A stretch of DNA of 54,684 nt from Thermodesulfovibrionia bacterium. GTDB lineage: Bacteria > Nitrospirota > Thermodesulfovibrionia > JACRGW01. Positions within the stretch are counted from its first letter, which is position 1, and each line of letters begins with the position of its first letter. Location: assembly GCA_919902995.1 (NCBI GenBank), contig CAKKSD010000034.1, positions 1 to 54,684 on the forward strand. The letters are read 5' to 3'. Both the position numbers and the translations under genes were made by a program. Below, in pieces: positions 42,220 to 51,165 of this stretch. The notes under the pieces were generated by a model that had not been told where the DNA came from, made no database searches, and worked only from the letters and a program-made list of their open reading frames with translations.

Positions 42220-43192
42220 AGCGGAGATGAATCCCCCCGAGAAGGTTATAGAGCTAATCAAGAAAAACTCCAGCTTTCTAATTACTTCCCATATAAACCC
42301 TGAAGGAGATGCACTTGGATCAGAACTTGCCCTGGCATTGACGCTGGAGAAGATTGGGAAAAGTGTGAAGATATGGAATCGTGATCCTGTTCCTGAAATT
42401 TATAAATTCCTCCCTTACTCAGAAAAGATTTACCATGGAGAAAATATAAATAGAAGATATGACGTCCTTATACTCGTCGATTGTGGCAACATGGATAGAA
42501 CCGGTTGGGTTGATAAAAATAACCTTCCTGCAAATAGTGTCTTTGTAATAGATCATCATCTTACAGAAAGTCCTCTTAAGGACAATGGCTGGATAGAACC
42601 AGATGCCTCCTCAACCGGAGAGATGATCTATAACCTTGTTAGCTCACTTGGGATAGAGATTGATTTAGATATAGCGGTCAATATCTATACAGCAATTATG
42701 ACAGACACTGGATCTTTCCGTTATTCATCGACAACTCCTGATGCCTTCAGGATTGCAGGTATTCTTGTAGAAAAAGGGGTGAATCCATCAAAGATAAACA
42801 GAGAGATTTATGAAAGTTTTCCATTCAGAAAGATTAGACTCTTAGGTTATGCATTGAGAACAGTCGGAAAAAATCAAGACGGAAGGGTTGCCTGGATGAC
42901 TATAAATAAGAGAATGTTTAAGCTTGCAAATGCAAGGGCAGAAGATACAGAGGAATTTGTAAACAACCTTCGGTCAGTGAAGGGAGTAGAGATTGCTATA
43001 CTTTTCAGACAGAAAGGTCTTAAGGCCTTCAAGGTTAGCTTCAGATCGAGGGGGAAGGTTGATGTCGCAAAAATAGCTGAGGTCTTTGGTGGAGGAGGAC
43101 ACAGGAATGCCGCAGGGTGCGAGCTTAAGGGGAATCTTACAGAGATCAAAAAGAAGGTTGTAAAGATGGTGGAGAGGGAGATAGCAAAATAG
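42206..43192 (+). CDS. nrnA: DHH/DHHA1 phosphoesterase, NrnA-type nanoRNase/pAp phosphatase
   Basis: A 328-aa cytoplasmic enzyme that degrades very short RNAs and possibly pAp or cyclic-di-nucleotide products. DHH motifs are 'LITSHINPEGDALGSELAL', 'VLILVDCGNMDRTG', 'VFVIDHHLTESPL' and 'AIMTDTGSFRYSSTTPDAF'. The DHHA1 end has 'VDVAKIAEVFGGGGHRNAAG'. It overlaps rbfA and precedes truB, the common order. ATG 42227 is a second possible start. Confidence 0.94.
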   Translation: MMTHRAEMNPPEKVIELIKKNSSFLITSHINPEGDALGSELALALTLEKIGKSVKIWNRDPVPEIYKFLPYSEKIYHGENINRRYDVLILVDCGNMDRTGWVDKNNLPANSVFVIDHHLTESPLKDNGWIEPDASSTGEMIYNLVSSLGIEIDLDIAVNIYTAIMTDTGSFRYSSTTPDAFRIAGILVEKGVNPSKINREIYESFPFRKIRLLGYALRTVGKNQDGRVAWMTINKRMFKLANARAEDTEEFVNNLRSVKGVEIAILFRQKGLKAFKVSFRSRGKVDVAKIAEVFGGGGHRNAAGCELKGNLTEIKKKVVKMVEREIAK

Positions 43193-43201
43193 ATAAAGGT
43201 G

Positions 43202-43256
43202 CAGGATGCACGAAGTTATAAAGTTGTACATCTTGAATCTTGCATCATGCATCCTG
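43202..43256. repeat. Inverted repeat between nrnA and truB
   Basis: CAGGATGCA (43202-43210) and TGCATCCTG (43248-43256) are perfect inverted copies enclosing an A/T-rich loop with further TTGCATCATGC similarity. It ends just 4 nt before the truB ATG, so it could also mask the start. There is no T-run. Confidence 0.7.
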
Positions 43257-43260
43257 AGTA

Positions 43261-43968
43261 ATGAATATGGATGGGGTTCTGAATATTGATAAATCGAAGG
43301 GGCTTACTTCAAATGATGTGGTGAAGAGGGTAAAGAGGATTCTCTGTATAAAAAAGGCAGGTCATACAGGAACCCTCGACCCTGAGGCGACAGGTGTTTT
43401 ACCTGTACTTGTAGGAAAGGCTACGAAGATAAGTCAATACCTGATCAACTCTGATAAGGAATATTCATCTAAGATGGAGTTGGGTGTAAAGACAGATACT
43501 GGAGATTCAGCAGGAATGGTAATTTCAAGATACTCGGGCACCTTCCCTTCAGAGATTGAGATATGCAGAACATTCAAAAAATTTACCGGAAGGATCCTAC
43601 AAATACCACCAATGTATTCAGCGATAAAGGTTAATGGGAGGCCTCTATATAGTCTTGCCAGGAAGGGGATAGAGATAGAAAGAAAGGCAAGAGAAGTTAT
43701 AATTCATAACATCGAGATACTGAGTATCAATGGCAATTCAATAACCTTTAAAGTACTCTGCTCAAAAGGGACATATATCAGAACATTAGTCTCAGATATT
43801 GGAGATATTCTGGGGGTTGGAGGTTATCTCGTTTCTTTAAGGAGAACCATTGCGGGCAAATTTAGAATAGAAGATTCGATTGACATTAAAGAATTAGAAG
43901 ATAGCTACAAAAGGGGAAAGATAGCAAGGGGTTTCTATACAATAGAAGAGGCCCTTGAAAACGTTTAA
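43261..43968 (+). CDS. truB: tRNA pseudouridine-55 synthase
   Basis: A 235-aa enzyme that makes pseudouridine 55 in the tRNA T-loop. 'GVLNIDKSKGLTSNDVVKRV', the catalytic Asp in 'KAGHTGTLDPEATGVLPVLVG', 'QIPPMYSAIKVNGRPLYSLA' and 'CSKGTYIRTLVSDIGDILG' are all TruB blocks. Length is at the short end because the carboxy PUA-like part is reduced. No Shine-Dalgarno is evident, as an inverted repeat occupies the leader. Confidence 0.96.
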   Translation: MNMDGVLNIDKSKGLTSNDVVKRVKRILCIKKAGHTGTLDPEATGVLPVLVGKATKISQYLINSDKEYSSKMELGVKTDTGDSAGMVISRYSGTFPSEIEICRTFKKFTGRILQIPPMYSAIKVNGRPLYSLARKGIEIERKAREVIIHNIEILSINGNSITFKVLCSKGTYIRTLVSDIGDILGVGGYLVSLRRTIAGKFRIEDSIDIKELEDSYKRGKIARGFYTIEEALENV

Positions 43969-44049
43969 TTGCTTCTATCATAAAAAATTCTTTACAATTG
44001 ACCATATTTTATGTTATTAAATTGTGAAAACTTGGAGAGGTATTAGGTT

Positions 44050-44319
44050 ATGTCCCTTGATAGGGGTGAGAAACAGCATATAATTAATGAATACAGAGTC
44101 CACGAGACTGACACTGGTTCCCCCGAGGTTCAGATAGCTCTTCTCTCGGAGAGAATAAGCTACCTTACCGAACATTTCAAAATCCATAAAAAGGACCACC
44201 ACTCAAGAAGGGGATTACTGAAATTGGTAAGCCAGAGAAGAAAACTCCTCAATTATCTCAGGGAAAACGATATTGACCGATACAGGGTACTTATAGGAAG
44301 GCTGGGAATAAGAAGGTAA
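44050..44319 (+). CDS. rpsO: 30S ribosomal protein S15
   Basis: An 89-aa S15 of standard length: '[19 protein letters not shown]', '[25 protein letters not shown]' (in parts) and '[12 protein letters not shown]'. GGAGAGG lies in the leader. It is followed by pnp after 20 nt, the classic rpsO-pnp pair. Confidence 0.97.
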   Translation: MSLDRGEKQHIINEYRVHETDTGSPEVQIALLSERISYLTEHFKIHKKDHHSRRGLLKLVSQRRKLLNYLRENDIDRYRVLIGRLGIRR

Positions 44320-44339
44320 TCCCTTATTCCGAATCTTTT

Positions 44340-46484
44340 ATGGATTGCAGAGTAGAAGAAGATATACGGGGAGATAAACTTTCCCTGTCAACAGGGAAAA
44401 TGGCAAGACAGGCAGATGGAGCAGTTGTGGCCCAATATGGAGATACAATTGTTCTCGCCACCTGTGTATCTTCTAAGAAAGTTAAAGAAGAAGTAGATTT
44501 CCTTCCTCTCACAGTTGATTATCAGGAAAAGGCTTATGCAGCAGGAAAAATTCCAGGCGGTTTCTTCAAGAGAGAGGGACGACCTACAGAGAAAGAGACC
44601 CTCACATCAAGACTTATAGACAGGCCTTTAAGACCCCTCTTCCCTGAAGGGTTTTACGATGAAATCCAGATTATCCTGTCTGTCCTTTCTTACGGAGAAG
44701 AAAATATCGCCGATATTTTAGGAATAATAGCTGCATCTGCTACACTTACTATTTCTTCTATCCCTTTCCTCGGTCCTGTTGGGGCTGTCAGGATAGGAAG
44801 AATCGGTGAAGAATTTATTATAAATCCTGACTTAAAAGAGACCGAAGAAAGTAATCTCAACCTTATCGTTGCAGGTACATCCGATGCTGTCATAATGGTA
44901 GAAGGAGAGGCAAGAGAAGTTTCTGAGACTGTTATGCTCGAGGCCCTTGATCTTGCACATCAGGAAATCAAGAGGATAGTCAACCTCCAGTTAAAATTGA
45001 GAGATAATGTAGGCAAGGAAAAGATTAATGTAATACCCACGAAGGTAGGAGATGAATTACGGGAAAAGGTGAAGGCGGTCACCCTTAAAAGGATGAGGGA
45101 GGCGATTATTATTCCTGATAAACTTCATAGACAGGGAACCTTAGATCTTATCCTTCATGAGGCAATAGAAACCATAAAATCGGAGACCCCGAACCTGGTT
45201 CAGGGTAATATTCAAGATCAACCCTCAAAGAGGGACATCGAAAGAGAAATAAATATTGCCTTTAAGCAAACCGAAAGGGAAGAGGTAAGAAAGACAATAC
45301 TTGAAAAAGGTATCAGGGCAGATGGTAGAGGACCGGCGGATATCCGTTCTATAAGGTGTGAGGTAGGGGTACTGCCGAGGACACATGGATCGGCACTATT
45401 TACGAGAGGGGAGACGCAGTGTCTTGCGGTAGTTACCCTAGGAACATCTGAAGATGAACAGAGAATCGATGCCTTGGAAGGTGAATCTACAAAGACCTTT
45501 ATGCTCCATTACAACTTTCCACCATTTAGCGTTGGGGAGGTGAAACCCCTTAGGTCTCCAGGCAGGCGTGAAATAGGTCACGGAGCCCTTTCCGAGAGGG
45601 CACTTAAACCTGTAATTCCTCCAAAAACCGAATTTCCTTACACCCTCAGGATTGTATCAGACATATTAGAATCTAATGGCTCCTCTTCGATGGCGACTGT
45701 ATGTGGAGGGACTCTTGCGCTTATGGATGCAGGTGTTCCAATAAAGGCTCCTGTTGCAGGAATAGCTATGGGTCTCATTAAAGAAGATAATAAAGTAATT
45801 ATCCTTTCAGATATCCTTGGGCTTGAGGATCACCTGGGAGATATGGATTTTAAGGTTACAGGAACAGAAAAGGGGATCACAGCATTTCAAATGGATATGA
45901 AGATTGCAGGTATTTCGAGGGAAGTAATGGAAAAGGCCCTTGAACAGGCAAGAGAGGGAAGACTTTATATTCTGAAAAAGATGCTCGAGACTATTTCTAC
46001 GCCGAGAACAAGGCTTTCTTCTCATGCCCCAAGAATATACACGATGCAGATAAAAACTGAGAAGATCAGGGATGTAATAGGAACAGGTGGAAAGGTGATA
46101 AGAGGTATTATTGAACAAACAGGAGTAAAGATCAATATTGATGATACAGGTCTTATAAATATTGCATCTATTGATGAGGTATCTGCTGAGAAGGCGATAG
46201 AGATAATAAATGGTATTGTAGCTGAAGCTGAGGTGGGAAAGATATATGATGGAAAAGTAAAGAAGATCATGGATTTCGGAGCATTTGTAGAGATACTTCC
46301 AGGAACTGAGGGACTACTTCATATCTCCCAGATATCCGAACATAGAGTATTGAGGGTGACCGATGAGATGAAGGAGGGCCAGATAATACCAGTGAAGGTT
46401 ATAGAAATAGATAAACAGGGAAAGATACGGCTCAGCAGGAAGGCAGCCTTGAGAGAAAGTCCCCAGGAGAAGACATTAAAATAA
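44340..46484 (+). CDS. pnp: Polyribonucleotide nucleotidyltransferase (PNPase)
   Basis: A 714-aa 3'-5' phosphorolytic exoribonuclease. Two RNase PH domains are present, the first with 'GDTIVLATCVSSKKVKEEVDF' (in part) and 'GFFKREGRPTEKETLTSRLIDRPLRP' (in part), the second with 'RADGRGPADIRSIRCEVG' and 'LHYNFPPFSVGEV'. A KH domain ('RDVIGTGGKVIRGIIEQTG') and an S1 domain ('VEILPGTEGLLHISQIS') close it. A terminator follows. Confidence 0.97.
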   Translation: MDCRVEEDIRGDKLSLSTGKMARQADGAVVAQYGDTIVLATCVSSKKVKEEVDFLPLTVDYQEKAYAAGKIPGGFFKREGRPTEKETLTSRLIDRPLRPLFPEGFYDEIQIILSVLSYGEENIADILGIIAASATLTISSIPFLGPVGAVRIGRIGEEFIINPDLKETEESNLNLIVAGTSDAVIMVEGEAREVSETVMLEALDLAHQEIKRIVNLQLKLRDNVGKEKINVIPTKVGDELREKVKAVTLKRMREAIIIPDKLHRQGTLDLILHEAIETIKSETPNLVQGNIQDQPSKRDIEREINIAFKQTEREEVRKTILEKGIRADGRGPADIRSIRCEVGVLPRTHGSALFTRGETQCLAVVTLGTSEDEQRIDALEGESTKTFMLHYNFPPFSVGEVKPLRSPGRREIGHGALSERALKPVIPPKTEFPYTLRIVSDILESNGSSSMATVCGGTLALMDAGVPIKAPVAGIAMGLIKEDNKVIILSDILGLEDHLGDMDFKVTGTEKGITAFQMDMKIAGISREVMEKALEQAREGRLYILKKMLETISTPRTRLSSHAPRIYTMQIKTEKIRDVIGTGGKVIRGIIEQTGVKINIDDTGLINIASIDEVSAEKAIEIINGIVAEAEVGKIYDGKVKKIMDFGAFVEILPGTEGLLHISQISEHRVLRVTDEMKEGQIIPVKVIEIDKQGKIRLSRKAALRESPQEKTLK

Positions 46485-46506
46485 TTTAAGAGAAATTTCT
46501 TAATGC

Positions 46507-46543
46507 AAGGAAATGGGGTAGAGATGCCTTATTTCCTTTTTTT
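46507..46543 (+). terminator. Intrinsic terminator of the rpsO-pnp operon
   Basis: AAGGAAAT (46507-46514) pairs with ATTTCCTT (46531-46538), followed directly by a run of T to 46543. It is 22 nt after the pnp stop. Confidence 0.75.
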
Positions 46544-46569
46544 GTTTAACGACTAATCAGCCCATTTGG

Positions 46570-46589
46570 ATTCCCATTTTTGTGGGAAT
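46570..46589. repeat. Interspersed palindrome upstream of the M16 peptidase gene
   Basis: ATTCCCA/TGGGAAT with a TTTTTG centre, flanked by GGATT and GACT, is the same class of unit as the array at 2084-2363. Confidence 0.6.
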
Positions 46590-46604
46590 GACTGAAGGAA
46601 GAAG

Positions 46605-47849
46605 ATGTTTAGAAAAGACGTCCTCGATAACGGAATTAGGGTAGTCTCTGAGACTATACCTGTCTCTCACTCTGTATCTATAGGTATCTGGGTGATGGTA
46701 GGCTCAAGAGATGAACCTCAGGAGAAGAACGGAATATCCCATTTCCTTGAACACATGTTCTTTAAAGGCACTGAAAGGAGAAGTGCAAAGGATATAGCAA
46801 TTGAAGTTGATTCCATTGGAGGAGAACTTAACGCCTTTACATCACGGGAGGAAACTACATTCTATGCCAGGACACTCGATGAACACCTGCCTATTGCCTT
46901 AGATATTCTCTCGGATATCTTTCTCCATTCGGTTTTTGACCTGCAGGAGATAGAAAAAGAGAAGAGGATAATACTCGAAGAGATTAAGATGGTGGCAGAT
47001 ACCCCTGACGACTACGTTCATGATCTGTATTACAAGACCGCATGGAAGGATAATCCGCTGGGACAACCGGTTCTTGGTAGGAAAGAGGTAATAGAATCTC
47101 TCAAAAAGGAGAACCTTATAGACTATATAGAAGGTTATTACTATCCTGAGAATATCGTGATCTCAGCTGCTGGGAATTTAAATCCTGATAGTCTCCTACG
47201 GTATTTAGATGAAACCTTCGGGAGGTTGAAGAGGAATAAACACTTAAATAATAAGATTCTGCCAAAATTTGTTGGAAATGTATATGGAAAGAAAAAGGGG
47301 CTTGAGTCTGTACATCTCTGTATTGGGGTAGAGGGACTTAAATATACAGATGAAAATAGATACAGCCTCCTTATCCTTAACTCAATCCTTGGAAACAGTG
47401 TAAGTTCAAGGCTCTTTCAGGAAATTAGGGAGAAGCGTGGTCTTGCCTATGCTATTTTTTCCTACGCAGCTTCTTACAGGGATACCGGAATGCTTACAGT
47501 ATACGCTGCGACTGACTCCTCAAAGGTAAGGGAGGTGATAGACCTGATTCTAAAGGAATTCATAATTATTAAGAAAGATATTGTCTGCAAAGATGAATTA
47601 AGGAAGGCGAAAGAACAACTAAAAGGAAACCTCATACTGTCCTTAGAAAGTACAATAAATAAGATGACCCAGATAGGAAGACAGGAGATCTATTTTAGCA
47701 GGAATTTTGCTATAGAGGAAATGCTCCATAATATAGATGCAGTAACTTCAGAGCAGGTTCAGAGGATTGCCCATAGTCTCTTCAGAAAGGATTCGATAGC
47801 CCTTACCACATTGGGACCCGTCACGATTAAAGAAATTCCAGCATTATAG
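46605..47849 (+). CDS. M16-family zinc peptidase (processing-peptidase-like)
   Basis: A 414-aa peptidase. The inverted zinc motif H-x-x-E-H is in 'NGISHFLEHMFFKGTERRSA', with the distal Glu in 'EKEKRIILEEIKM'. The second half has 'RLFQEIREKRGLAYAIFSY', the usual R/Y pair of the inactive lobe. No signal peptide is seen, so it is cytoplasmic. This is the single-gene bacterial type related to mitochondrial processing peptidase beta, commonly encoded just after pnp. Confidence 0.93.
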   Translation: MFRKDVLDNGIRVVSETIPVSHSVSIGIWVMVGSRDEPQEKNGISHFLEHMFFKGTERRSAKDIAIEVDSIGGELNAFTSREETTFYARTLDEHLPIALDILSDIFLHSVFDLQEIEKEKRIILEEIKMVADTPDDYVHDLYYKTAWKDNPLGQPVLGRKEVIESLKKENLIDYIEGYYYPENIVISAAGNLNPDSLLRYLDETFGRLKRNKHLNNKILPKFVGNVYGKKKGLESVHLCIGVEGLKYTDENRYSLLILNSILGNSVSSRLFQEIREKRGLAYAIFSYAASYRDTGMLTVYAATDSSKVREVIDLILKEFIIIKKDIVCKDELRKAKEQLKGNLILSLESTINKMTQIGRQEIYFSRNFAIEEMLHNIDAVTSEQVQRIAHSLFRKDSIALTTLGPVTIKEIPAL

Positions 47850-47866
47850 AATATCCGATAAAAGAC

Positions 47867-47895
47867 TTGAAATCCTTCAAATCCTGTGAGATAAT
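47867..47895 (+). promoter_or_regulatory. Sigma-70-type promoter for the sensor operon
   Basis: TTGAAA (47867-47872) and GATAAT (47890-47895) are 17 nt apart, about 45 nt before the PhnD-like ATG. Confidence 0.55.
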
Positions 47896-47939
47896 TTTAT
47901 TATAAATATTTCGATACACTCAGGGTAACAGATGTTGAT

Positions 47940-49685
47940 ATGAAACTCCTTACCACTTATAAGGGTATTCTCTTGACCCTTACCATATTCATTCTTTCTT
48001 CAATATGTAATCTGCCAGATAGTTCAGCATCAAAACAGAGGCTTAATGTGACTTGGAAACCGGATGCAGGCCCTCCTGTAAAGATTGGGGTATCATCAAT
48101 GATTACACCTGTAGATACCGTAAAGTACTATCAGGAGATAATCGATTATATTGGAGAGAGGATAGGCCGTCCGGTTCAGATGATTCACAGAAGGACATAC
48201 AAAGAGATGGATTCGTTACTTAAGAACGGTGATGTCAAGGTCGCATTTGTCTGTTCACTTTCTTATATTAAAGATCAGGAAGAATTCGGGGCTAAACTAC
48301 TTGTTGCCCCGGTTGTGAATGGCAGGACAACATATCACTCTTATATAATTGTCCATAAGGATGACTCCATAAATTCTTTCGCTCAGCTGAAAGGAAAGGT
48401 CTTTTCATTTACAGACCAAAGGTCAAACTCAGGGAGATTATATCCTGTGTATCTTTTAAAGACAATGGGAACAACACCAGAGAAGTTTTTTAATAGGTAC
48501 ATCTACAGTTACAGCCACAATAAGTCTGTTGAACTTGTTGCCAAGAAGGTTGTTGATGGTGCAAGTGTTGACAGCCTTGTTTATGAATATATGTTAAAAA
48601 ATAACTCTCCCTATGCAAAACAGACGAGGATTATTAAGCGTTCACCCCCCTTCGGGATACCGCCTGTAATAGTAACAAGAGATATAAATCCTGAACTTAG
48701 AAATAAAATAAGGGATGCCTTTTTAAATATAAATAATGATCCAAAGGGCAGGGCAATTCTTGATGCTATGATGATAGATGGATTTGTTACTATAAATACT
48801 AAAGATTACGACTCTATAAGGGTGATGGAAAGGTCAATTAAGGATACTGTAGTATCAGTAAAGAGAGAAAAAGGAAAACAGACCTTATATATTGGTGTGA
48901 TACCGAGGGATAATCCACGGATACTTTATGAAAAGTATCAGCCTCTTGTTGATTACCTCTCTGAAAGAACTCCTTACTCCTATGAACTTGCCCTGAAGAA
49001 AAATTATGAAGAGACTGTGAACGCTTTCGGTAAAGGGGAAATAGATATTGCCCTGCTCGGACCATTAACTTATCTCGAAGCTCATAAAAGATATGGTGCT
49101 GTCACTATCCTGAAGCCAAAAGGAATAGATAACAACGCAACCTATAAGAGTGTAGTGATCAAGAGGAAGGACTCCCCATTTAAAAAGGCTTCAGAACTTA
49201 AGGGAAGGGCTGTTGCCTTTTCAGCCTCCAAGTCAACATCAGGAAATCTTATGCCAAGGTATCTCCTGGCGAATTCAGGGATACATCTAAGTGAACTCAG
49301 AAACTATACAAATTTCGATTATCACGACTCTGTTGTTAAGGCTGTCCTTAAGGGACAGTATGACGCGGGAGCTGTGAGGGATTCTGTGGCGAGAAAATAC
49401 ATGAAACTCGGGATTGAGATAATAGCTGAATCTATGCCTATACCTACGGGCCCTATAGTTGTGAGACCTGATATGCAGCTTTCTGTGAAAGAAGACATTA
49501 AGAAGGCGCTTCTCGAATTAGACCCCAGTAACACACGATACCAGACGATACTTAATAAACTTGATGATGATTATAAAAATGGTTTTACAGAAACCTCAGA
49601 TAATGATTATGAAGATATAAGGGTAAAGATTAATGCAGTACCAAAAACATGTGGGAAGGGATGTCATCCGAAGATAAGGTTATAA
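47940..49685 (+). CDS. Secreted tandem PhnD-like oxyanion-binding protein (sensor component)
   Basis: A 581-aa exported protein with a Sec signal peptide (LLTLTIFILSSICNLPDSSA). It contains two PhnD-type periplasmic binding domains. Domain 1 (about 48-300) runs 'KIGVSSMITPVDTVKYYQEI' to 'FVTINTKDYDSI', with 'FSFTDQRSNSGRLYPVYLLK'. Domain 2 (about 312-560) runs 'LYIGVIPRDNPRILYEKYQP' to 'YEDIRVKI', with 'VAFSASKSTSGNLMPRYLLA'. The S-x-SG loops bind an oxyanion. No transporter genes adjoin; a kinase gene overlaps its end. It resembles AioX/ArrX/ArxX-type sensing partners more than a phosphonate uptake protein. The last residues are 'TCGKGCHPKIRL', a C-x3-C-H. Tandem duplication is unusual. Confidence 0.85.
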   Translation: MKLLTTYKGILLTLTIFILSSICNLPDSSASKQRLNVTWKPDAGPPVKIGVSSMITPVDTVKYYQEIIDYIGERIGRPVQMIHRRTYKEMDSLLKNGDVKVAFVCSLSYIKDQEEFGAKLLVAPVVNGRTTYHSYIIVHKDDSINSFAQLKGKVFSFTDQRSNSGRLYPVYLLKTMGTTPEKFFNRYIYSYSHNKSVELVAKKVVDGASVDSLVYEYMLKNNSPYAKQTRIIKRSPPFGIPPVIVTRDINPELRNKIRDAFLNINNDPKGRAILDAMMIDGFVTINTKDYDSIRVMERSIKDTVVSVKREKGKQTLYIGVIPRDNPRILYEKYQPLVDYLSERTPYSYELALKKNYEETVNAFGKGEIDIALLGPLTYLEAHKRYGAVTILKPKGIDNNATYKSVVIKRKDSPFKKASELKGRAVAFSASKSTSGNLMPRYLLANSGIHLSELRNYTNFDYHDSVVKAVLKGQYDAGAVRDSVARKYMKLGIEIIAESMPIPTGPIVVRPDMQLSVKEDIKKALLELDPSNTRYQTILNKLDDDYKNGFTETSDNDYEDIRVKINAVPKTCGKGCHPKIRL

Positions 49686-51130
49686 AAAAAGGCTTAGGCC
49701 TTCAGTATAAGTTCATATTAATTACAACATTTGCGATTATCCTTCAGATGGGCATTATAGGTTATATAACCGTTGAGAGAGAAAAAGGCATACTGTATAA
49801 GGAGGTAGAAAGACATGGAAGATTACTCGGAGAGACCCTTGCCATACCTATAATAAATGACCTGATATACGAAAGGGTTGGACTTATCGAAGAAGGTGGC
49901 CTTCTTGATAACTATGTTATGGAGATATTCAACAAACGGGATGTGGATCTGGTCTATATCGCAATCCTCAATGAGGAAGGTAAAGTGATATCACATAATA
50001 ACATTAAGGAGTATGGAAAAATCTACTCTGACATATTAACAAAAAGGTCATTTGAGTCTGATAATATCGTAATCCAGCGTATCACATATAATAGAAGACC
50101 AGCAATAGATTTCGGCGTTCCACTTTCCATAGGTAAGAAGAGGTGGGGGACGCTGAAGTTTGGAATCTCCATTGAAAAAATGGAAATAGAGATTATTGCT
50201 ATGGTTAAAAAGATTGTGATCCTTACCCTATTTTTTATCGCTATAGGGTTTTCAATCATACTTTTATTGAGCAGAAGGTTTATAAGCCCCATTACATACC
50301 TTGCAAATATTATGGAAAAGACAGGTGGGGATTATCTTAATATCAGGGCTGATGTAAAGGGTTATGACGAGCTTGCCATACTTGGTGAAAAATTTAACAG
50401 TATGATAGAAAGAATAAGGCAGGCTAACGAAGAGCTTAAAAAGACTCATGAGAAGATGGTCCAGTCAGAAAAGCTGGCTTCTATAGGTATCCTTGCTTCT
50501 GGTGTTGCCCATGAAATAAACAATCCTCTCGGTGGGATTTTCAACTGTCTCCAGATGTTGAAACAGAGCAGTAGCAATCCTAACTTAAAGGAAAAATATC
50601 TTAACCTTATAAAGGAAGGACTTGAGAGGATAGAAAGTACGGTAAACAAACTATTATGGATGTCAAGGAAAGACGAACATAAGCCTGTTAATCTAAATTT
50701 AAAATATTCTATAAATGAGATTTATTCCTTTATTGATTATAGAATTAAGAAAAATATGATTAAATTTTTAGCAGAGATTGAAGATAATCTTGTTATGTTA
50801 GTTGATCCCCACGATTTTCAGCAAATGATGCTGAACATTTTCATCAATTCTATTCAATCAATGCCTAGAGGTGGTAACCTGATAGTAAAGGGGTATAAAG
50901 AAAATTCCAAGATAATGTTAGAAATAATAGATACAGGTGAAGGGATTACAGGTGAGAACATAGACAAGATATTTGATCCTTTCTTCACAACAAAGCCCCC
51001 TGGAGAGGGTACAGGACTTGGACTCTGGATGACCTACGAAATTATAAAAAATTATAATGGTGAGATTTCGGTAGAAAGTGAGGTAGGGAAAGGGAGTAGA
51101 TTTATTTTGAGCTTCCCTCTTTCAGGATAA
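49661..51130 (+). CDS. Membrane sensor histidine kinase paired with the PhnD-like protein
   Basis: A 489-aa kinase. The first membrane helix (FILITTFAIILQMGIIGYI) and second (IVILTLFFIAIGFSIILLL) flank a periplasmic Cache-like domain of about 150 residues, with 'VYIAILNEEGKVISHNN' and 'DFGVPLSIGKKRWGTLKFG'. HAMP, then the phosphoacceptor His in 'SGVAHEINNPLGGIFN' and the ATPase motifs N ('MMLNIFINSIQSMPRGG'), G1 ('IIDTGEGI') and G2 ('GEGTGLGLWMTYEII') follow. It overlaps the binding-protein gene by 25 nt (ATG 49661; the track uses 49649). The His box matches NtrB-like kinases that drive sigma-54 regulators. Confidence 0.92.
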   Translation: MSSEDKVIKKGLGLQYKFILITTFAIILQMGIIGYITVEREKGILYKEVERHGRLLGETLAIPIINDLIYERVGLIEEGGLLDNYVMEIFNKRDVDLVYIAILNEEGKVISHNNIKEYGKIYSDILTKRSFESDNIVIQRITYNRRPAIDFGVPLSIGKKRWGTLKFGISIEKMEIEIIAMVKKIVILTLFFIAIGFSIILLLSRRFISPITYLANIMEKTGGDYLNIRADVKGYDELAILGEKFNSMIERIRQANEELKKTHEKMVQSEKLASIGILASGVAHEINNPLGGIFNCLQMLKQSSSNPNLKEKYLNLIKEGLERIESTVNKLLWMSRKDEHKPVNLNLKYSINEIYSFIDYRIKKNMIKFLAEIEDNLVMLVDPHDFQQMMLNIFINSIQSMPRGGNLIVKGYKENSKIMLEIIDTGEGITGENIDKIFDPFFTTKPPGEGTGLGLWMTYEIIKNYNGEISVESEVGKGSRFILSFPLSG

Positions 51131-51165
51131 AAAAGGAACATTAGAAAGGCCTAAAATCAAGCAAA

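Noticed and set aside
47940-49685. Phosphonate/phosphate ABC transporter binding protein (PhnD proper)
   Set aside because: No permease or ATPase gene adjoins; it is coupled to a kinase gene and duplicated, so a sensing role fits better.
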